Assembly (NCBI RefSeq): GCF_014267175.1
Contig: NZ_JACMTR010000002.1
Span: 4,303,501 to 4,367,500, forward strand
Reading direction: 5' to 3'
Source: Pseudonocardia sp. C8
Lineage (GTDB): Bacteria; Actinomycetota; Actinomycetes; Mycobacteriales; Pseudonocardiaceae
Length of the DNA stretch: 64,000 nucleotides
A program made the position numbers and the translations under genes. The notes under the pieces are model-generated. The model did no database searches. It saw only the letters and a program-made list of their open reading frames with translations, and was not told where the DNA came from. The first letter of the stretch is position 1; the number at the start of each line of letters is the position of its first letter. Below are positions 8,087-15,751 of the stretch, piece by piece.

Positions 8087-8104
8087 GGGGCAGGATCCTC
8101 CCCC
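8087..8104. promoter_or_regulatory. Shared palindromic ribosome-binding region between divergent rpiB and the DUF429 gene
   Basis: The 18 nt between the two start codons form a near-perfect palindrome, GGGGCAGGATCCTCCCCC, with one mismatched pair. Each strand therefore offers an AGGA Shine-Dalgarno core 9-10 nt before its own start codon. No room remains for promoters, so each promoter must lie inside the opposite gene and the two transcripts must overlap in antisense. Confidence 0.6.
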
Positions 8105-8779
8105 ATGCGGGTCGGCGGCGTCGACGGGGTCCCCACGGGATGGGTGGTGTGCGTGCTGTCCGGGACCGGGCGGTCGCGGCGGGCGGACTGGTCGGTCGTC
8201 CCGGACGCGGCGGCCGTGCTGGCGGTGACCGAGGGGTGTGACGCCGTGGGCGTCGACATCCCGCTCGCCGTGCCGCCCGGCCCGGACCGGCGCGACGCCG
8301 AGGTCCACGCGGCCGCCCGGCTCGGGACGGCCCGCTCCTCCCTGTTTCCCACGCCGCCCGCACCGGTCCTCGACGCCGGGTCCTACGAGGACGCCTGCGC
8401 CGCCGCCGTGCGGGTCACCGGGAAGAAGATCAGCATGCAGGCCTGGAACATCGTGCCGAAGATCCGCGAGTTCCGGCGGGTGGAGCTGCCGGACCCGGTC
8501 GTCGAGGCGCACCCGGAGCTGTCGTTCCGCACGATGGCGCCGGGGACGGCGTTCGCTCCGAAGCGGACCGCGCGCGGCGCAGGGCAGCGGATCGCCGCGC
8601 TCGCGTCCTGGGTGGACCCGGGCACAGTGCTCGGTGACCTGCCGGCCGCGACCCGGCTCGACGACGTCCTCGACGCCCTCGCCTGTGCCTGGACCGCCGA
8701 GCGGGTGGCCCGCGGCACCGCCGAGCTCCTCGGCCCGGGCACCGACGCCCGCGGCCGGTCCACCGCGATCGCGGTCTGA
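8105..8779 (+). CDS. DUF429 family protein
   Basis: A 224-residue protein. It opens MRVGGVDGVPTGWVV with an RNase H-like beta-strand Asp, has AVGVDIPLAVPPG with a second Asp, a charged patch ending RTARGAGQRIAAL, and near the C-terminus LDDVLDALACAWTAERVA with a third acidic site. These match the DUF429 family, which I recall as having a predicted ribonuclease H-like nuclease fold; no activity is established. ATG 8105 uses the shared palindromic ribosome-binding region. The MBL hydrolase follows after 19 nt and is probably cotranscribed. Confidence 0.75.
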   Translation: MRVGGVDGVPTGWVVCVLSGTGRSRRADWSVVPDAAAVLAVTEGCDAVGVDIPLAVPPGPDRRDAEVHAAARLGTARSSLFPTPPAPVLDAGSYEDACAAAVRVTGKKISMQAWNIVPKIREFRRVELPDPVVEAHPELSFRTMAPGTAFAPKRTARGAGQRIAALASWVDPGTVLGDLPAATRLDDVLDALACAWTAERVARGTAELLGPGTDARGRSTAIAV

Positions 8780-8798
8780 GGACCGGCAGGATCGGCTC

Positions 8799-9533
8799 GT
8801 GGACGGACGCTGGATCGGCCTCGCCGACGGGGTGTACGCCCGCCGGCACGCCGAGCTCGACCTCACCACCGGGCTCGTGCTGGGCGCCGAGCGGGCGCTC
8901 GTGATCGACACGCGGGGCGACGACCGCCAGGGCGCCGAGCTGGCCGCCGCCGTCCGGGCGGTCACGGCGCTGCCGCTGCTGGTGGCGATCACGCACGCAC
9001 ACTTCGACCACTGCTTCGGGACGTCGGCGTTCCCCGGCGTGCCGGTGTACGCCCAGGCCGGCTGCGCGGCGGCGCTGCAGGTCACCGCGGCGGCGCAGCG
9101 CGCGGTGTGGGCCCGGCACTACCGGGACCGGGGTGACACGCGTACCGCGGACGCGCTGGCGGGCACCGTGCCGGTGCTCCCCGACCGGCCGGTCTGTCCC
9201 CGCCCGGGATCGGTGCACGCCCTGGACCTGGGCGGGCGCGTCGCCGAGCTGGTCCACCCCGGCCCCGCGCACACCGGGCACGACCTCGCCGTGCACGTCC
9301 CGGACGCCGGGGTGCTGTTCGCCGGGGACCTGCTGGAGAACGGTGCGCCGCCCTCGGCCGGGCCGGACGCGTACCCGCGGGACTGGGCGGGCGCGGTCGC
9401 CATCCTGCGGCAGCGGGTTGCGACGACGTACGTCCCCGGGCACGGCGCCCCCATGAGCCCGGCCGAGGCGGCCGTGCAGCACGCCGAGCTCGCCCGCTGG
9501 AACGCGTTCCCGGGCTCGCGTCAAGAGGAATGA
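8799..9533 (+). CDS. MBL-fold metallo-hydrolase
   Basis: A 244-residue metallo-beta-lactamase-fold hydrolase. The metal site is ITHAHFDHCFG (HxHxDH) near residue 67, HPGPAHTGHD for the third His, LFAGDLLE for the bridging Asp and YVPGHGAPMS for the last His. Such enzymes hydrolyse thioesters, lactones, phosphodiesters and other substrates; the sequence does not decide which. GTG 8799 is chosen because GGCAGG lies 8 nt upstream and because the family fold begins at WIGLADGVYA. It is probably in an operon with the DUF429 gene. Confidence 0.85.
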   Translation: MDGRWIGLADGVYARRHAELDLTTGLVLGAERALVIDTRGDDRQGAELAAAVRAVTALPLLVAITHAHFDHCFGTSAFPGVPVYAQAGCAAALQVTAAAQRAVWARHYRDRGDTRTADALAGTVPVLPDRPVCPRPGSVHALDLGGRVAELVHPGPAHTGHDLAVHVPDAGVLFAGDLLENGAPPSAGPDAYPRDWAGAVAILRQRVATTYVPGHGAPMSPAEAAVQHAELARWNAFPGSRQEE

Positions 9534-9570
9534 GCCGACCGGACGGCTCGGTGCGACCACGGTCGACTAC

Positions 9571-9587
9571 TACCCTGAAAGGGGGTA
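9571..9587. promoter_or_regulatory. Inverted repeat upstream of the conservon operon
   Basis: TACCC (9571-9575) and GGGTA (9583-9587) form a short inverted repeat in an unusually A/T-rich patch within the 180-bp gap before the conservon. It could be an operator or part of the operon promoter; no confident -35/-10 pair was identified. Confidence 0.3.
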
Positions 9588-9713
9588 TTTCTACGCCGAG
9601 TGGTCCAGTCGGGCAGCATTCGACAAGCCTCCGTCACTCTGATTCGATGTCGCGTGTCTCCGGGGAATGACCGCCCCGACACACACCGTGACTACTGCGA
9701 CAGAGGTGGGCGC

Positions 9714-11063
9714 ATGGCGACGCGAGCGCGGGCTCGTGAGATCTTCGACCGATCACGGGTGTTACTGGGGCGCTCGCGCGTGGCCGCGGCGCACCTGCTG
9801 GACCCCGACCGGCACCCCCCGCTGAAGACGATCGAGGCCGCCCCGAGCGCCCCGGCCGTGCGGAGCGTGCCTGCCGGAGAGCCCCGGGACGAGTCCCTGG
9901 TGGAGCTGTGCGCGAGCATCGCGCTCCGCGATCTCAACCTCATCGACACGCTGCTGTCGGACCTCGAGCAGATGGAACGCCACGAGGACGACAGCCACCG
10001 GCTGGGCCAGCTCTACCGGCTCGACCACCTGGCCGCGCGGCTGCGGCGCAACGCCGAGAACCTGCGCGTGCTGGCCGACCACGACGCCGACTCCGACACC
10101 GGCGAGACGCTGTCCGTCCTCGACACGGTGCGGGCGGCCATGTCCTCGATCGACGAGTACGCGAAGGTCAGCATCGGCCGCGTGGCGTCGCTGGGCGTCG
10201 TCGGGTTCGCGGCGAACGACCTGAGCCGGGTGCTCACCGAGCTCCTCGACAACGCCACCCGGCACTCGCCGCCGGACGCGGACGTGCGGGTCAGCGCCCA
10301 CCTCACCGAGCAGGGCAGCGTCCTGGTCCGGATCGAGGACGACGGCATCGGCCTGCCCCCGGAGCGCCTCGCCGAGCTCAACGACCGGCTCTTCCGGTCG
10401 CACCGGCTCGACGACTCCGCGGTGCGGCACATGGGGCTGACCGTGGTCCGCCGGCTGGCCGAGCGGCACGGCCTGCGGGTCTCGCTCGACCACCGGATGC
10501 CGAACGGCACGACCGCCACCGTGCTCCTGCCGCCGTCGCTGGTGACCGAGCTGCCCGAGGCGAACTGGTCCGGGACGCGGACCGTCCCGACCAACGGCCG
10601 GCACCACCTGGAGCGCCTGCCGCACCGGCGCGGCCCGGCCGCGGGGCCGAACGCGGCGGCGAACAGCACCGTCCCGGACACCCCGGCGGACGTCGCGACG
10701 AACGCCGCGCCGGACACCGCGGTCCCGGACACGCCGGCGACCGCCGTTCCGGACACCCCGGCGACGGCCGCGCCGGACACCCCGGCCACCGGCGACCCCG
10801 CCGACCTGCCCGAGCAGCGGCCGTCCCCGATCCCCCGGCGGCCGTCGCCCGCGGTGGGCGGCACCACCGCGAGCGGGCTGCCGCGGCGGGTCTCGCGCAG
10901 CATCAAGCCCGAGGCCGCGGGTGGGTCCTCGGCGGCCGGCTCGTTCGACTCCCCGGCCAGCGAGGGCCAGGACGAGTTCCTCGCCGACCTCGACGGCTTC
11001 ACCGACGGGGAGATGGCCGCCCGCGCCCAGGAGGACGCCACCGAGGGCGGGGACCAGAAGTGA
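9714..11063 (+). CDS. Conservon histidine-kinase-like ATPase (CvnA type), soluble form
   Basis: A 449-residue protein. The phosphoacceptor-like helix is LYRLDHLAARLRRNAENL (about residues 99-116), the signature of the nitrate/sensor-kinase family that heads conservons. The ATPase domain follows: N-box ELLDNATRHSP, G1 box DDGIGLPPERL and MGLTVVRRLAERHG. Typical CvnA proteins begin with a membrane-anchored sensor; this one starts MATRARAREIFDRS and shows no hydrophobic segment, so it is predicted to be cytoplasmic. The C-terminal 150 residues are a Pro/Ala/Thr-rich linker with an internal repeat. ATG 9714 has GAGGTGGG just upstream. Its stop overlaps the roadblock gene (GTGA). Confidence 0.88.
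   Translation: MATRARAREIFDRSRVLLGRSRVAAAHLLDPDRHPPLKTIEAAPSAPAVRSVPAGEPRDESLVELCASIALRDLNLIDTLLSDLEQMERHEDDSHRLGQLYRLDHLAARLRRNAENLRVLADHDADSDTGETLSVLDTVRAAMSSIDEYAKVSIGRVASLGVVGFAANDLSRVLTELLDNATRHSPPDADVRVSAHLTEQGSVLVRIEDDGIGLPPERLAELNDRLFRSHRLDDSAVRHMGLTVVRRLAERHGLRVSLDHRMPNGTTATVLLPPSLVTELPEANWSGTRTVPTNGRHHLERLPHRRGPAAGPNAAANSTVPDTPADVATNAAPDTAVPDTPATAVPDTPATAAPDTPATGDPADLPEQRPSPIPRRPSPAVGGTTASGLPRRVSRSIKPEAAGGSSAAGSFDSPASEGQDEFLADLDGFTDGEMAARAQEDATEGGDQK
10722..10793 (+). repeat. Three in-frame 24-bp tandem repeats in the CvnA-like linker
   Basis: Three consecutive 24-bp units encode V/A-P-D-T-P-A-T-(A/G), with a more divergent copy about 50 bp upstream. Because the unit is a multiple of three, copy number can change without breaking the frame, which is typical of a flexible disordered linker. 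Confidence 0.7.
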
Positions 11064-11500
11064 CCTCCGACACCGCGTCGTCGTCCCGCGAGTTCGGCTG
11101 GCTCGTCAACGAGTTCGTCAGCCGGGTGCACGGCGTCACGCACGCCCTGGTCCTGTCCGCCGACGGGTTCCCGCTCGCCGCGTCGGACACCGTCTCCACC
11201 GACGACGCCGAGCAGCTCGCGGCCATCGCCAGCGGCCTGCTCAGCCTCGCCCACAACAGCGCCGCGCTGTTCGACAAGGGCGGCTGCGAGCAGATCATGA
11301 TCAGGATGACGCGTGGCTACTTCCTGTTCATGGGGATCGGTGCCGGGGCCGGGATCGCCGTGCTGACCGCCCCCGGCTGCGACATGAAGGTCGTGGGGTA
11401 CGAGATGACCCAGTTCGTGCGCAACGCGGGCCACGCCCTGACCCCCGAAGTCCGTGCCGACCTGCGCCGCGTGCTCTCCGCGCGGCGGGCGCAGGCCTGA
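11060..11500 (+). CDS. Roadblock/LC7 domain protein (CvnB type)
   Basis: A 146-residue roadblock/LC7 protein, the second conservon component and the presumed regulator or exchange-factor partner of the small GTPase. Features are FGWLVNEFVSRVHGVTHAL, then LSADGFPLAAS, an IASGLLSLAHNSAALFD helix, and GYLFMGIGAGAGIAVLTAPG-like strands (YFLFMGIGAGAGIAVL in this protein). It starts at GTG 11060, overlapping the preceding stop by 4 nt, so translation is coupled to the ATPase. Confidence 0.9.
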   Translation: MTSDTASSSREFGWLVNEFVSRVHGVTHALVLSADGFPLAASDTVSTDDAEQLAAIASGLLSLAHNSAALFDKGGCEQIMIRMTRGYFLFMGIGAGAGIAVLTAPGCDMKVVGYEMTQFVRNAGHALTPEVRADLRRVLSARRAQA

Positions 11501-11517
11501 CCCGGGAGGTGGCCACC

Positions 11518-11895
11518 ATGCCGTCCGACACGTCGCCGGAGGGACAACCGAGGATGCGCAGCAAGCGGATCCGGCCCTACACGCTGACCGGGGGCCGGAC
11601 CAGGGCTCGGCACGAGCTGCTGGTCGAGGCGCTGGTCTCGGTACCGGACTACGACCCGAGCCTGCCCGAGACGTTGATGCCCGAGTCGCGGATGCTCTAC
11701 GAGCACGCCCGGTCCCGGGCCTCCATCGCCGAGCTGTCGGTCGCCGTCGGCGCCCCGCTCGGCGTGGTGCGGGTGCTGATCAGTGACCTGGCGGCGCAGG
11801 GCGCCGTCTACGTCCACCCCACCGCCCACACCTACCACCACGACCGCGAGATGCTCGGAAGGATCCTCGATGGACTCCAACGGCTACCGGTCTGA
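11518..11895 (+). CDS. DUF742 winged-helix protein (CvnC type)
   Basis: A 125-residue DUF742 protein, third member of the conservon. It has the RIRPYTLTGGRTRARHELLV opening of the family and then a winged-helix-like segment, SIAELSVAVGAPLGVVRVLI, ending in DLAAQGAVYVHPTAHTYHHD. In Streptomyces conservons this protein joins a membrane complex with the other Cvn proteins; no DNA target is known here. ATG 11518 follows CGGGAGG at the usual distance. Its last 26 nt overlap the GTPase gene. Confidence 0.88.
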   Translation: MPSDTSPEGQPRMRSKRIRPYTLTGGRTRARHELLVEALVSVPDYDPSLPETLMPESRMLYEHARSRASIAELSVAVGAPLGVVRVLISDLAAQGAVYVHPTAHTYHHDREMLGRILDGLQRLPV

Positions 11896-12511
11896 GCCGC
11901 CGGCGGTGGCTCGCGGCAGCATGCCCGACGACCAGGTCACGATCTCCGCGAAGATCGTCGTCGCCGGGGGGTTCAGCGTCGGCAAGACCACGTTCGTCGG
12001 GTCCGTGTCCGAGGTTCCGCCGCTCAACACCGAGGCGTGGATGACCGAGGCGGGCACCGGCATCGACGAGCCGGTCGAGGCGGGCAAGTCCACCACCACG
12101 GTGGCCATGGACTTCGGCCGCATCACGCTGGACTCCGACCTGCTGCTCTACCTGTTCGGCACGCCGGGGCAGCCGCGGTTCTGGTTCCTCTGGGACGACC
12201 TGACCCGCGGCGCGCTCGGTGCCGTCGTCCTCGTCGACACCCGCAGGCTGGAGCGGTCGTTCGCCGCGATCAACTACTTCGAGAACGACTCGGACCTCCC
12301 CTTCATCGTCGCGGTGAACACGTTCCACGGGGAGCTGCACCACGACCTCGGTGACGTGCGCGAGGCCCTCGCGCTCCCCGACCACATCCCGTTGATCACC
12401 GTGGACGCCCGTGAACCGGCGTCCACCGTCGAGACCCTGCGGCGGCTCGTCACGTACGTGCTGTCGCTGGGCGACATCGCACAGCCAGGAAGGGCGCAAG
12501 CACATGCCTAA
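11870..12511 (+). CDS. Conservon small GTPase (CvnD type)
   Basis: A 213-residue ATP/GTP-binding protein. The P-loop is VVAGGFSVGKTTFVGSVSEV near residue 27, the switch II equivalent is LFGTPGQPRFWF, and NTFH stands in the position of the NKxD guanine-specificity motif. The missing Lys and Asp there are characteristic of this bacterial family. It is thought to be controlled by the roadblock and ATPase partners. ATG 11870 has GGAAGGATCC upstream, overlapping the DUF742 gene. The flavoprotein gene begins before its stop, extending the operon. Confidence 0.9.
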   Translation: MDSNGYRSEPPAVARGSMPDDQVTISAKIVVAGGFSVGKTTFVGSVSEVPPLNTEAWMTEAGTGIDEPVEAGKSTTTVAMDFGRITLDSDLLLYLFGTPGQPRFWFLWDDLTRGALGAVVLVDTRRLERSFAAINYFENDSDLPFIVAVNTFHGELHHDLGDVREALALPDHIPLITVDAREPASTVETLRRLVTYVLSLGDIAQPGRAQAHA

Positions 12512-13733
12512 GGTCCTCATCGTCGGCGCGGGGCAGTCCGGCCTCCAGCTCGCGCTGACGCTGCGGGAGCACGACTACGACGTCACCGTGATGTCGGCGC
12601 GCACCCCCGACGAGATCCGCCGCGGGCGGGTCATGTCCACCCAGTGCATGTTCGCCGACGCGCTGGCGATCGAGCGCGACCACGGGCTGAACCTGTGGGA
12701 GGAGCAGGCCGAGCGGGTCGAGGGCCTCGGGGTCTCGGTCGCCGGACCGGACTCGAGCCGGGTGATGGACTGGGTCGGGAAGCTCGACGCCTACGCCCAG
12801 TCGGTCGACCAGCGGGTGAAGATGGCCGGCTGGCTGGAGCTGCTGGAGAAGCGCGGCGGCAAGGTGGTCACCCACGGGGTCACCACCGCCGACCTGGACC
12901 GGCTCACCGCGATGTACGACCTGGTGATCGTCGCGGCCGGCAAGGGCGAGCTCGTGCAGCTGTTCGACCGCAACCCCGACCGGTCCCCGTTCACCCGGCC
13001 GCAGCGGATCCTGTCCCTGGCCTACGTGCACGGCCTCCCCACCCGCCCGGAGCACCCCGACTTCCGCGCGGTCCGGTTCAACCTGATCCCCGAGGTCGGG
13101 GAGCTGTTCGTCATCCCGGCCTACACGCTGTCCGGCAACTGCGAGATCCTCTTCTTCGAGGGGATCCCCGGCGGGCCGCTGGACTGCTGGGACGACCGGC
13201 CGGGGCCGCAGGAGCACCTCGACCGGATGCGCGGGCTGATGCAGAAGTTCCTGCCGTGGGAGTACGAGCGGGCGAAGGACGTGACGCTCACCGACCCGCT
13301 GGCCACCCTCACCGGCGGGTACACCCCGATGGTCCGGTACCCGGTCGGCGAGCTGCCCTCCGGTGGCGCCGTGCTCGGGATGGCCGACGTCGTCGTCGCC
13401 AACGACCCGATCACCGGGCAGGGCTCGAACAACGCCGCCAAGTGCGCGGAGGTCTACCTGAACTCCATCCTGGAGCGGGGCGACCAGCCCTACGACCGGG
13501 AGTGGATGAGCGCGACGTTCGAGCGGTACTGGGACTACGCCCAGCACGTGACGGCCTGGACCAACGCGCTGCTGGGGCCGCCGCCCGAGCACGTGCTGAA
13601 GATCCTCGGGACGGCGCAGGTCAACGACACCGTGGCCCGCCGGTTCGCGAACGGCTTCAGCGACCCGTCGGACTTCCAGCACTGGTTCATGGACCCGGAC
13701 AAGGCCGAGGCGTACCTGGCGGAGGTGGCCTGA
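12504..13733 (+). CDS. StyA-like FAD-dependent monooxygenase (styrene/indole monooxygenase family)
   Basis: A 409-residue flavoprotein. The N-terminus MPKVLIVGAGQSGLQLALTL is a GxGxxG FAD site. RGGKVVTHGVTTADLDRL, LVIVAAGKGELVQLF, the PVLGQG-equivalent NDPITGQGSNNAAKCAE and a C-terminal HVTAWTNALLGPPPEH all align by eye with StyA, the epoxidase of two-component styrene and indole monooxygenases. Such enzymes take reduced FAD from a separate reductase (StyB); none is visible nearby. It overlaps the GTPase gene by 8 nt, so it is cotranslated with the conservon, a place where some conservons carry a cytochrome P450. The natural substrate is unknown. Confidence 0.85.
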   Translation: MPKVLIVGAGQSGLQLALTLREHDYDVTVMSARTPDEIRRGRVMSTQCMFADALAIERDHGLNLWEEQAERVEGLGVSVAGPDSSRVMDWVGKLDAYAQSVDQRVKMAGWLELLEKRGGKVVTHGVTTADLDRLTAMYDLVIVAAGKGELVQLFDRNPDRSPFTRPQRILSLAYVHGLPTRPEHPDFRAVRFNLIPEVGELFVIPAYTLSGNCEILFFEGIPGGPLDCWDDRPGPQEHLDRMRGLMQKFLPWEYERAKDVTLTDPLATLTGGYTPMVRYPVGELPSGGAVLGMADVVVANDPITGQGSNNAAKCAEVYLNSILERGDQPYDREWMSATFERYWDYAQHVTAWTNALLGPPPEHVLKILGTAQVNDTVARRFANGFSDPSDFQHWFMDPDKAEAYLAEVA

Positions 13734-13745
13734 CGCACACCGCGG

Positions 13746-13776
13746 CGGCGGTTCCGGGGCTCGGCCCCGGCCGCCG
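13746..13776 (+). terminator. Strong hairpin after the conservon operon
   Basis: Arms CGGCGG (13746-13751) plus CCGGGGC (13754-13760) pair with GCCCCGG (13764-13770) plus CCGCCG (13771-13776), giving 13 bp with a 2-nt bulge and a 3-nt loop, 13 nt after the flavoprotein stop. It lacks a T-tract. Confidence 0.6.
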
Positions 13777-13840
13777 TACCGGGTACGTTCCGCTCCGGGC
13801 CGACGCGGGGACACGGGTTCCGGAACGGAGGTAGTGGCTG

Positions 13841-15751
13841 GTGGCGGATGGCGTGCGTGCGGAACCGGCGACGCCTCCGTCCTCCGAGCGGCACGGGCGG
13901 GCGGGTGCCGCCGCCGGCCACCACAGCCCGGCGGTCTCCCCGGACGGCACCCGGCTGGCCTGGATCTCCGACCTCACCGGCCGCCCGCGGGTGCACGTCG
14001 CACCGCTGCCCGCACACGGGCCGGTGGACGTCGACGACGCCGCCGTCCTGACCGCCGGCGGGGACCAGCCCGACGTCACGGCGCTGGCCTGGTCCCCGGA
14101 CGGCACCCGGATCGCGGCCCAGATCGCCCCGGGCGGCGGGGACCGGTCCCGGGTGGCGCTGCTCGACCCGGACGGCGGACCCGCGCGGGAGATCGCCCCG
14201 GCGGCCGTCGCGGTCGAGCTGGGGGCCTGGGCTCCGGGCGGGCGCTGGCTCGGCATCACGATCCTCTCCGACACCGGCACCCCGGACTCGGACGGCTACG
14301 GCGACGGCACCGCCTGCCTGGTCGACGTCCGCGACGGTTCGTCGGTCGTGCTGGGACGCGGCCCGGGCGCCGCCGTGCAGGCGGTCTCCGCGGACGGGCG
14401 CCGGGTCGTGCTGCGCACCGGCCCGCGGGGCGCGCGGTCGCTGGAGCTGCTGGACCTGCGTACCGGTGCCCGGGACCGGATCGCCGGCGGGCCCGGCGGC
14501 GCGCTGACCGCCGTGGCCCGGTTCGGCACCGGCCCCGGCATCCTGTGGGTGCACACCGACGCCGACCGGGAGCACGCGGCGCTGCTCGCCGTCCCGATCG
14601 CCCCGGGCGCCGACCCCCGGATCGCGCCGGCCCGCCCGGTCGCCGTCCGGCCCGGTGCCGACCTGGACCTCGTCACGCTGGACCCGACCGGGCCGCGGGC
14701 CGCCCTGGTCTGGAACGCGGGCGGCCTGGCCGCGCTGGAGGTCGCGGACCTGCGCGGCGGGCGCCCGCAGCGGCTGCCCGCGCCGTGCGACGTCGTCACC
14801 GGGGTGTCGTTCACCCACGACGGCGCGGCGCTGCTGGTCGCGGGACACGGGCCGGGGGTCCCGCCGCACGTCGTGCGGGTCCCGCTCGGCGGCGGGCACG
14901 CCACCGCGCTGCTGGGCGGGACCGCCCCGCTCCCCGTGCCGCCCCGCCCGGAGCGGGTCACCTTCCCCGCCGAGGACGGGCTGCGGATCGGCGGCTGGCT
15001 GCACCGCCCGCAGACACCGACCGGTGCCGGGTTCGTCTGGCTGCACGGCGGCCCGGAGTCCGAGGAGCGGCCCGGCTGGGCGCCGCTGCTGCAGGAGCTC
15101 GTCGCCCGCGGGATCACCGTCCTGACACCCAACATCCGCGGTTCGTCCGGGCGGGGCCGGACGTTCGCCCGGCTGGACGACGGCCCGCTCCGGCCGTCGT
15201 CGATCACCGACGTGCGGGCGGCCACGCGGCTGCTCGCGAGCGTCCCGGACGTCGACCGGCGGCGGATCGTCGTCGGCGGCCGGTCCTACGGCGGGTTCCT
15301 CACCCTCGCCGCGCTCACCCGCTTCCCCGACCTGTACGCCGGCGGGGTCGACGTGTGCGGGATGTCGGACCTGACCGCGTTCTACGCCGACACCGAGCCG
15401 TGGATCGCCGCGCAGGCATGCACCGAGTACGGCGACCCGCGCACCGACGCCCCGCTGCTGGAGGAGCTCTCCCCGCTGCGTGCGGCGGCACGGATCGACG
15501 CGCCGCTGCTGGTGGTGCACGGCGAGCACGACACCAACGTGCCGCTGTCCCAGTCGCTGGCGGTCCAGGCCGCGCTCACCGGGCGGGGCGCCGCGACGGA
15601 GCTGCTGCAGATTCCCGGCGAGGGCCACCAGGTGCACGACCGGCACACCCGGGCGTGGGTGACCGGGCGGATCGCGGACTGGGTGGCCGGGGTGACAGGG
15701 GCCGATCCCGGGCCGGTGGCGGCCGCCGACGGCTCGCTCAGGCCTGGCTGA
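13841..15751 (+). CDS. S9-family serine peptidase (prolyl oligopeptidase/acylaminoacyl peptidase type)
   Basis: A 636-residue two-domain peptidase. The first 370 residues are a degenerate beta-propeller with TolB-like repeats (SPAVSPDGTRLAWIS, LAWSPDGTRIAAQI). The alpha/beta-hydrolase domain follows: oxyanion region WLHGGPESEE, nucleophile elbow VGGRSYGGFL with the catalytic Ser, Asp in VVHGEHDTNVPL, and His in IPGEGHQVHDR. No signal peptide is visible, so it is probably cytoplasmic and trims short or blocked peptides. GTG 13841 has GGAGG 9 nt upstream. Its 3' end overlaps the convergent kinase gene by 14 bp. Confidence 0.88.
   Translation: MADGVRAEPATPPSSERHGRAGAAAGHHSPAVSPDGTRLAWISDLTGRPRVHVAPLPAHGPVDVDDAAVLTAGGDQPDVTALAWSPDGTRIAAQIAPGGGDRSRVALLDPDGGPAREIAPAAVAVELGAWAPGGRWLGITILSDTGTPDSDGYGDGTACLVDVRDGSSVVLGRGPGAAVQAVSADGRRVVLRTGPRGARSLELLDLRTGARDRIAGGPGGALTAVARFGTGPGILWVHTDADREHAALLAVPIAPGADPRIAPARPVAVRPGADLDLVTLDPTGPRAALVWNAGGLAALEVADLRGGRPQRLPAPCDVVTGVSFTHDGAALLVAGHGPGVPPHVVRVPLGGGHATALLGGTAPLPVPPRPERVTFPAEDGLRIGGWLHRPQTPTGAGFVWLHGGPESEERPGWAPLLQELVARGITVLTPNIRGSSGRGRTFARLDDGPLRPSSITDVRAATRLLASVPDVDRRRIVVGGRSYGGFLTLAALTRFPDLYAGGVDVCGMSDLTAFYADTEPWIAAQACTEYGDPRTDAPLLEELSPLRAAARIDAPLLVVHGEHDTNVPLSQSLAVQAALTGRGAATELLQIPGEGHQVHDRHTRAWVTGRIADWVAGVTGADPGPVAAADGSLRPG

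Noticed and set aside
9543..9713. A longer conservon ATPase starting at 9600
   Set aside because: The added residues have no similarity, and ATG 9714 has a good ribosome-binding site.
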